A stretch of 64,000 nucleotides of DNA, taken from contig JADLSH010000388.1 in assembly GCA_016169945.1 (NCBI GenBank), positions 248,001 to 312,000 on the forward strand, given 5' to 3'. Shown here piece by piece: positions 59,398 through 64,000 of the stretch (positions are counted from its first letter, which is position 1; each line of letters starts with the position of its first letter). Under the pieces are notes generated by a model. It saw only the letters and a program-made list of their open reading frames with translations. It was not told the DNA's origin and did not search any database. The translations under genes and the position numbers were made by a program. Source of the stretch: Trachythela sp. YZ-2020. Taxonomy: Eukaryota; Cnidaria; Anthozoa; Malacalcyonacea; Clavulariidae.

Positions 59398-59470
59398 GCA
59401 TCTGCCAAACAATGAACTTAAACTATTCCAGACAATGTGGCTGATTTCTGTTGGTAATGTCCCGTAAGCT
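59398..59470 (+). pseudogene. Dead LRR exon b3
   Basis: The acceptor TTTTAG and the first codons HLPNNELK are preserved, then one base is lost in the AAAACTATTCC stretch. Further insertion changes the rest to a frame with a TAA before the end. The donor is GTAAAC instead of GTAAGT. The exon is 73 rather than 72 bases and would shift frame if spliced in. Confidence 0.8.
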
Positions 59471-61926
59471 GTAAACTGTGGTACCTTGTTCTCTTGTGAA
59501 ATAGTTTGATATTACTTCAATCTATTTTGCTAAACAACTCTCTTAGACTCTTCCCCAGTATAAGCAATACTTTAATGTGAGAGAATCCAGAGTAACTGGA
59601 CAAACCCTTTTGCGTTGCTTCGATCTTTTTACGCCACTATAAAACCACAGCGCGAATTTAAGCTAGGTAGGATTTCAGAGGTTCAATGGCTATTGCTCTG
59701 ACTACAGTCTAATGTTGATGATCATCGTAGTTATAAATCATTTTTTCTAAAGTATAACTACGTCCATATAGTCTCACAGCGTCATTATCGTGCTGCATGT
59801 ACGTAGCGAAATATACAGCTTTGTTTAGTGTGTTATCACTCACTGACAATAATTGTAGTTCTAATTCAATATTTTCATATCAATTGCCAATTGGTCCAGC
59901 AGTAATTGACTTACGCTGCTGCTGCGGATTCCCGCCTATAAATTTTGTATTTGTGTGTGATTATGTAACATGGTAAATATGGCGAATTTGGTAAATAGAT
60001 AAGTGCATATTCTTGTTCGGATTCGTGACTCATCAAAGGGGAGAATGAAGTTTTTAATCTGATTGAACCTGTTGTGCATAAGACCAACTTCAATATTTGT
60101 TTCCCATATGGTGGAAAATATTATTATAGACAAATGTATAGAAACAAGGTTGTGATTGATTGATTGAATCATTGAATGATTGGTTGATATATCGAATTGA
60201 GAGGAAGTGCGCGTAGTAAAATCGCGCATCTTAAGGAGGCAAATGGTGAACAGGTGATATTTAGAGTAAATAAGCTTGACGTTGCAATACCACGGAGTGA
60301 TTCTTAGTAAAGATTCCACAGTTATACATGATGACCCAGTGGAGGTATCTTCGATATACCGTGATGCATTGCGGTTTTGCACATATTAATACATATTATC
60401 AATTCGCCGGAGCGAGTCGTTGATTCTTCGGTTGGCGCTGTCGCAGTGACAACGTCAACACAAAGTAAATTATAAACGATTATAAACGTACAGGCATTTT
60501 CTTTTTATTCCCAAGCTAAGGTAATTAAAATTTTACTAGTAACAATGCATATTATTTTCTATACCAGTTATAAATTATTTGATATATAAAAATTTAACAT
60601 GAATTCAATCCAATTTTAATATTAAAGCGCAGGAGTAGATACAATATTGTTTACAAAACCAACCCACCCACATTATAGACATGAAAGTTCACCATCTGCA
60701 TGATATTTCAACAGACAACATTTATATTAATATTAGAAGTGTTGTTGTCAATGTTGTGTGAATATTATATTTCTACTCAGTTGCATATAATTGCATTAAT
60801 ATAATTGCGTTACAACCATCACAAAGGGTATTTTCTATTTGGACTGGTTTACTGACAGTAAATAACGCATATGTAATACAATATATTAACTGTTTTATGT
60901 CTGTCTACTACACTATTGTTTTTCAAAAATATTCAAAAGTGAGATTGATATTCATGAGGTAGTTGCATTGATGATAAATACATTCTAACAAGTATTTAAA
61001 TGTTATGATCTTTAATTGTAGGAAGAAATGTCAAAGAAATGTGTACATCATGTATATTGTATGATGAATCTAAACGGACAGCCGGACAGATACATTTTAA
61101 AAATTACTTAAGATTTGGTATCTCTGAGATGGACTAATTAATAATATAAGGTTGAGGGTGTTGGACAATAATCTAAGGAGTTGTGGATATTAATGTCTTT
61201 ACGTTAAAGCAAAACAAATTTGTTGTTAGAGGGCCAATTTTTTTGCAAACATCACTATAGCACCAGAGTGCATTGGGAAAAGCCCAGTGGGCACCTGCTT
61301 GTAAGGCCCCTTTGGGCCCCTTGAAATGGGCTTTTACATACGACTCAAAAAGTACAGGGCTCCCCTCTAGCCCAAACCCATCTGAGGTAGCCAGTCCGTT
61401 CCTGTCTATATGTGAAGTGCTCGGTGAAGTTTGATATGCCGATTTTCTTGCACAGATATATCTCATTTCTTCAGCTTTCATACTCAAAGTTACCTAATGG
61501 CTGGTGTCTACTTAGTCGTAACTGTGAACATATCAAGATGGCCAATGTAAAAGAGTGTGGACATATATCTACTAGGTAGAGGAAAAACTGGTTTACATAG
61601 AGCACACAAAAGACAAGACAGATCCACACTATTTCTCATTTTCGAACATGACTTAGTGATAACAGTTACTACCAAATGGAAATCAGGCCTGAAATACAAA
61701 CTGTCTATGGCACTGTAAAATGATAACAGTGCTTCAAAACTTTATATAAAGCCAATTTATAGATCACCATGTATAAATTTAAGTTAATGAGACAACACAT
61801 TAAATTGAGGTTTGTTTTACTGTACAACAAGTGGGAAAAGCCTATCAACACCCACCAAAGTTCAAAGTATGTCCAGACACGTGCAATACGTATGCAATTT
61901 GCTCAAGCAATCGAATGTCTCTACCG
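59471..61926 (+). other. A3 cassette downstream sequence
   Basis: It jumps at about 59708 from the position equivalent to 2523 to that of 3240, so a segment was deleted. It includes the empty site (AACT, 60888-60891) for the non-LTR fragment at 4335-4930. About 61160-61395, with GGCCCCTTTGGGCCCC, has no counterpart in A1 or A2. No exon is recognised. Confidence 0.5.
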
Positions 61927-63009
61927 CAGACGTTTTTCCACCATCTCTACAGCCTTTCTGAGGAACCTGATAAATGTGTAAGAATTCTGTTATTGGACTT
62001 CAGTAAAGCATTCGATAGGATAAACCATCAGATCCTGATTACGAAAATGGAAGAGATGGAAATAGACCCAATCCTTATAGCATGGGTAAGAAACTTCCTT
62101 ACTGGACGAAAGCAGCGAGTCAGAATAGGGAAATGTTTTTCTAGTTTGGAACCAGTGAAAGGAGGTGTCCCTCAGGGAACAGTTTTGGGGCCTTTATTGT
62201 TCCTCATAATGATAAACGACCTGCTAACGAATTATCGTGATCGATGGAAATATGTCGATGACTCTACACTATCAGAAACCCTCACTAGAGACCAACCATC
62301 TTCGTTACAATCTATTTTGGACGGTATTAACCAGTGGTGCGGGGAAAACGATATGTTGTTGAATATTAAGAAATGTAAGGAACTTTTGGTTTGTTTTTGG
62401 AAAAATAAACCAAACGTACCTCCGCTAAAGCTCAATAATCATCCGATTGAAGTCGTGCAATCTGCAAAGTTACTTGGAGTAATTCTCAACGACCATTTGA
62501 AATGGAATGAACATGTTGGTCAAATTGTTAAAAAAGCATCGAAACGTCTATATATGTTGAGGCTCCTAAAGCGTGCACGTGCTGATACCAAGACTCTCCT
62601 ATCAGTTTACGTAACCTGTATAAGGCCAGTTGTGGAGTATAGTGCGCAAGTATGGCATTACAATCTTCCTAATTACTTATGCGTGGAACTTGAAAGGATC
62701 CAGTTGAGAGCCATGAGAATAATAGATTCATCTCTATCATACACCGACGTGTTGATAAAATATAATCTACCAACCTTAGCTACCAGAAGAAACCTACTGT
62801 GCACGTCCTTTTTCGGGAAAAATGTTTTACAACAGTCGGATATATTGTCTGAACTCGTTCAATATGAACACAACTTTAATTATGATCTGAGGTACCAAAA
62901 TAAATTAATTCCTATAGATGTAGAACAAACCGGTTTAAAAACTCGTACATCCCATCGTCGATTGGGATTTTTAACGAAAACTGTCAATTGTAAAAACTTC
63001 CTATCATAG
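61927..63009 (+). CDS. Non-LTR reverse transcriptase, 5'-truncated but open
   Basis: About 360 codons are open, continuing in frame from upstream cassette sequence that supplies a fortuitous ATG at 61831. Counting from that ATG: motif A LLLDFSKAFDRINH at 53-66, GGVPQGTVLGPLLF at 111-124, active site YVDD at 141-144, then KLLGVILNDHLKW, the thumb, and a C-terminal SHRRLGFLTK to a stop at 63007-63009. The pattern is CR1/L2-like. It is distinct from the 17790 element, which has FADD and a different C-terminus. The N-terminal palm and fingers and the endonuclease are missing, so it cannot be an active enzyme by itself, but no stops have accumulated, which suggests a fairly recent insertion. Confidence 0.8.
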   Translation, partial: QTFFHHLYSLSEEPDKCVRILLLDFSKAFDRINHQILITKMEEMEIDPILIAWVRNFLTGRKQRVRIGKCFSSLEPVKGGVPQGTVLGPLLFLIMINDLLTNYRDRWKYVDDSTLSETLTRDQPSSLQSILDGINQWCGENDMLLNIKKCKELLVCFWKNKPNVPPLKLNNHPIEVVQSAKLLGVILNDHLKWNEHVGQIVKKASKRLYMLRLLKRARADTKTLLSVYVTCIRPVVEYSAQVWHYNLPNYLCVELERIQLRAMRIIDSSLSYTDVLIKYNLPTLATRRNLLCTSFFGKNVLQQSDILSELVQYEHNFNYDLRYQNKLIPIDVEQTGLKTRTSHRRLGFLTKTVNCKNFLS

Positions 63010-63200
63010 ATATTTAATGTTAGTGACACTTTTTATAGACATTATTATGAATTCTTAATCTTAAATCTTAATTAATTGTTGTAAAAATAATTAGTAATAC
63101 ATAAATTCTAATCACCTGTAATATTAATTTAATTTCGACGTATTTCAACCTTTGGTTGCAATGTCAGAAACTTAATAAACACATTTAGCTACATTACATT
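61927..63200 (+). mobile_element. 5'-truncated non-LTR retrotransposon at a cassette junction
   Basis: A-cassette homology ends after AATCGAATGTCTCTAC and resumes as the next A cassette near 63206. The insert consists of the reverse-transcriptase C-terminal part and a 3' untranslated region ending near ACTTAATAAACACATTTAGC. No target duplication is seen. Its exact 3' end is uncertain within about 30 bases. Confidence 0.75.
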
Positions 63201-63339
63201 TACATAAACTCAACATTATATCTTCATTTCATTTCATCTCTTGAGTTTGAAAGGTGTTACAATTCTGACCACGGTTTTCTTATATAAAACATTTCTAATT
63301 AATCACAATGATATTTTATCTCGTAACTTTTTCGTTTTG

Positions 63340-63411
63340 GGATCTGTCAAACCACAGATTTCAAAATATTCCTGAAAATTCATTTCCCGTTATCGTGTCT
63401 TTACGTTCCCT
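63340..63411 (+). CDS. LRR exon a4, open but with a non-AG acceptor
   Basis: This 72-base phase 2-2 frame starts DLSNHRFQNIPENSF and ends PVIVSLRS, followed by GTAAGT. The expected acceptor reads TG at 63338-63339, as in a2. Relative to a2 it has seven substitutions, four codons changed in amino acid (R-H, H-P, F-S, Y-S) and two silent. LRR core residues are intact in both copies. Confidence 0.6.
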
Positions 63412-64000
63412 GTAAGTACGTCGTTTTCTATATAGTTTGATATCACTTCCGAATTCAAATTAAACAAAACTCTTATAGATTCTTATACCTAGTATAGGCA
63501 ATCGTTGTTTTGAAAAACTGGAGTCATTGCACCGAAACCTATCGCATTGACTAATAATATTTTTTGTGTTACACTATATGAAAGATTTCCAGATTAAATA
63601 TAGTAATGACTCTGGAGATTACGTCATGCCTGCAGATAGGCCATGTCCACGGCCAAGTAAACAGATTACTGGCGGGCGGTGAATACCTGCAATCACAAAA
63701 CTGAAATCACGATATATTCATTTTAGACACTAGTCATGCATTTGCAAAGTCGCTTCAGAAAACATCGGAACTGATATCAGTATGAAAAATCTTCTGTGTT
63801 ATCCCAGTAATTGTTGTTGTAATTTAATTTTTCTATATGAATTGTTCTCGCAGTAATTGGCTTATGCTGTTGTGGATTTCCGGTCATAACTTATGTGCTT
63901 GTGTACTGTTATGTAAATACAGTAAATAGAGCGAATTTGATAAATAAATTTCTAGCTAAATATTTTTTTCCGCTTTCGTGATCCAATAAACCGCGATATG
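63412..64000 (+). other. Intron after exon a4 (A4 cassette, runs off the window)
   Basis: It is homologous to 19-700 and 51007-51690, with a deletion around 63708 that removes part of the ACTCTCATTGT block. Confidence 0.6.

Overview
This window is non-coding-rich, AT-rich animal DNA. It shows spliceosomal introns, 72-base leucine-rich-repeat (LRR) exons, and a dense mixture of LTR, non-LTR and DNA transposons, including Polinton-like and hAT-like elements. This suggests a marine invertebrate; a cnidarian is my best guess, on repeat style and one cysteine-motif ORF only. I see no rRNA, tRNA, CRISPR or bacterial-type operon.

The backbone looks like part of one large plus-strand gene, or a row of recent paralogues, encoding an LRR protein. 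Eight LRR exons are visible: 1-18 (cut by the window edge), 2222-2293, 26051-26122, 41857-41928, 50935-51006, 53275-53346, 59398-59470 (dead) and 63340-63411. All except the dead one (73 bases, frameshifted) and the cut one are exactly 72 bases and phase 2 at both ends, so any one could be added or skipped without changing frame. Each lies in a duplicated intron cassette. A-type cassettes run from about 1-7000, 50935-55740, 57925-61926 and 63206 onward. B-type cassettes are a head-to-tail tandem duplication, B1 7654-31128 and B2 31129-49928. No signal peptide, cysteine-capping, transmembrane or cytoplasmic exon of this gene is visible.

B1 and B2 serve as empty and filled sites for each other, which exposes many insertions. 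B1 carries a four-level nest at about 13809-24192. A fold-back DNA element was entered by a Gypsy LTR retrotransposon (14240-22080, 5-base target duplication, LTRs differing at one position), which was itself entered by a 5'-truncated non-LTR element (about 17790-20177). A Tc1/mariner-type MITE (22570-23934) with an internal hairpin lies in the other arm. B2 carries a 2-kb terminal-inverted-repeat element (32229-34270), a Harbinger-type MITE (38021-38401), a Helentron-like insertion without target duplication (42397-43343) and a 2.36-kb Polinton-like inverted-repeat element (43567-45925). The long arms of the last hold a TATA box, an intron and the start of an ORF. Both B copies share a 1.5-kb Harbinger-like element and a hAT remnant.

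Other coding material is a small cysteine-motif exon at 6512-7003 with a degraded copy near 55370-55749, a reverse-transcriptase C-terminal remnant on the minus strand (4335-4930), and a 5'-truncated but open reverse transcriptase at 61927-63009 lying at the junction between two A cassettes. Most observations of interest concern how the LRR exons diverge faster than their introns, an apparent self-priming signal in the Gypsy element, and the promoter-bearing arms of the Polinton-like element.
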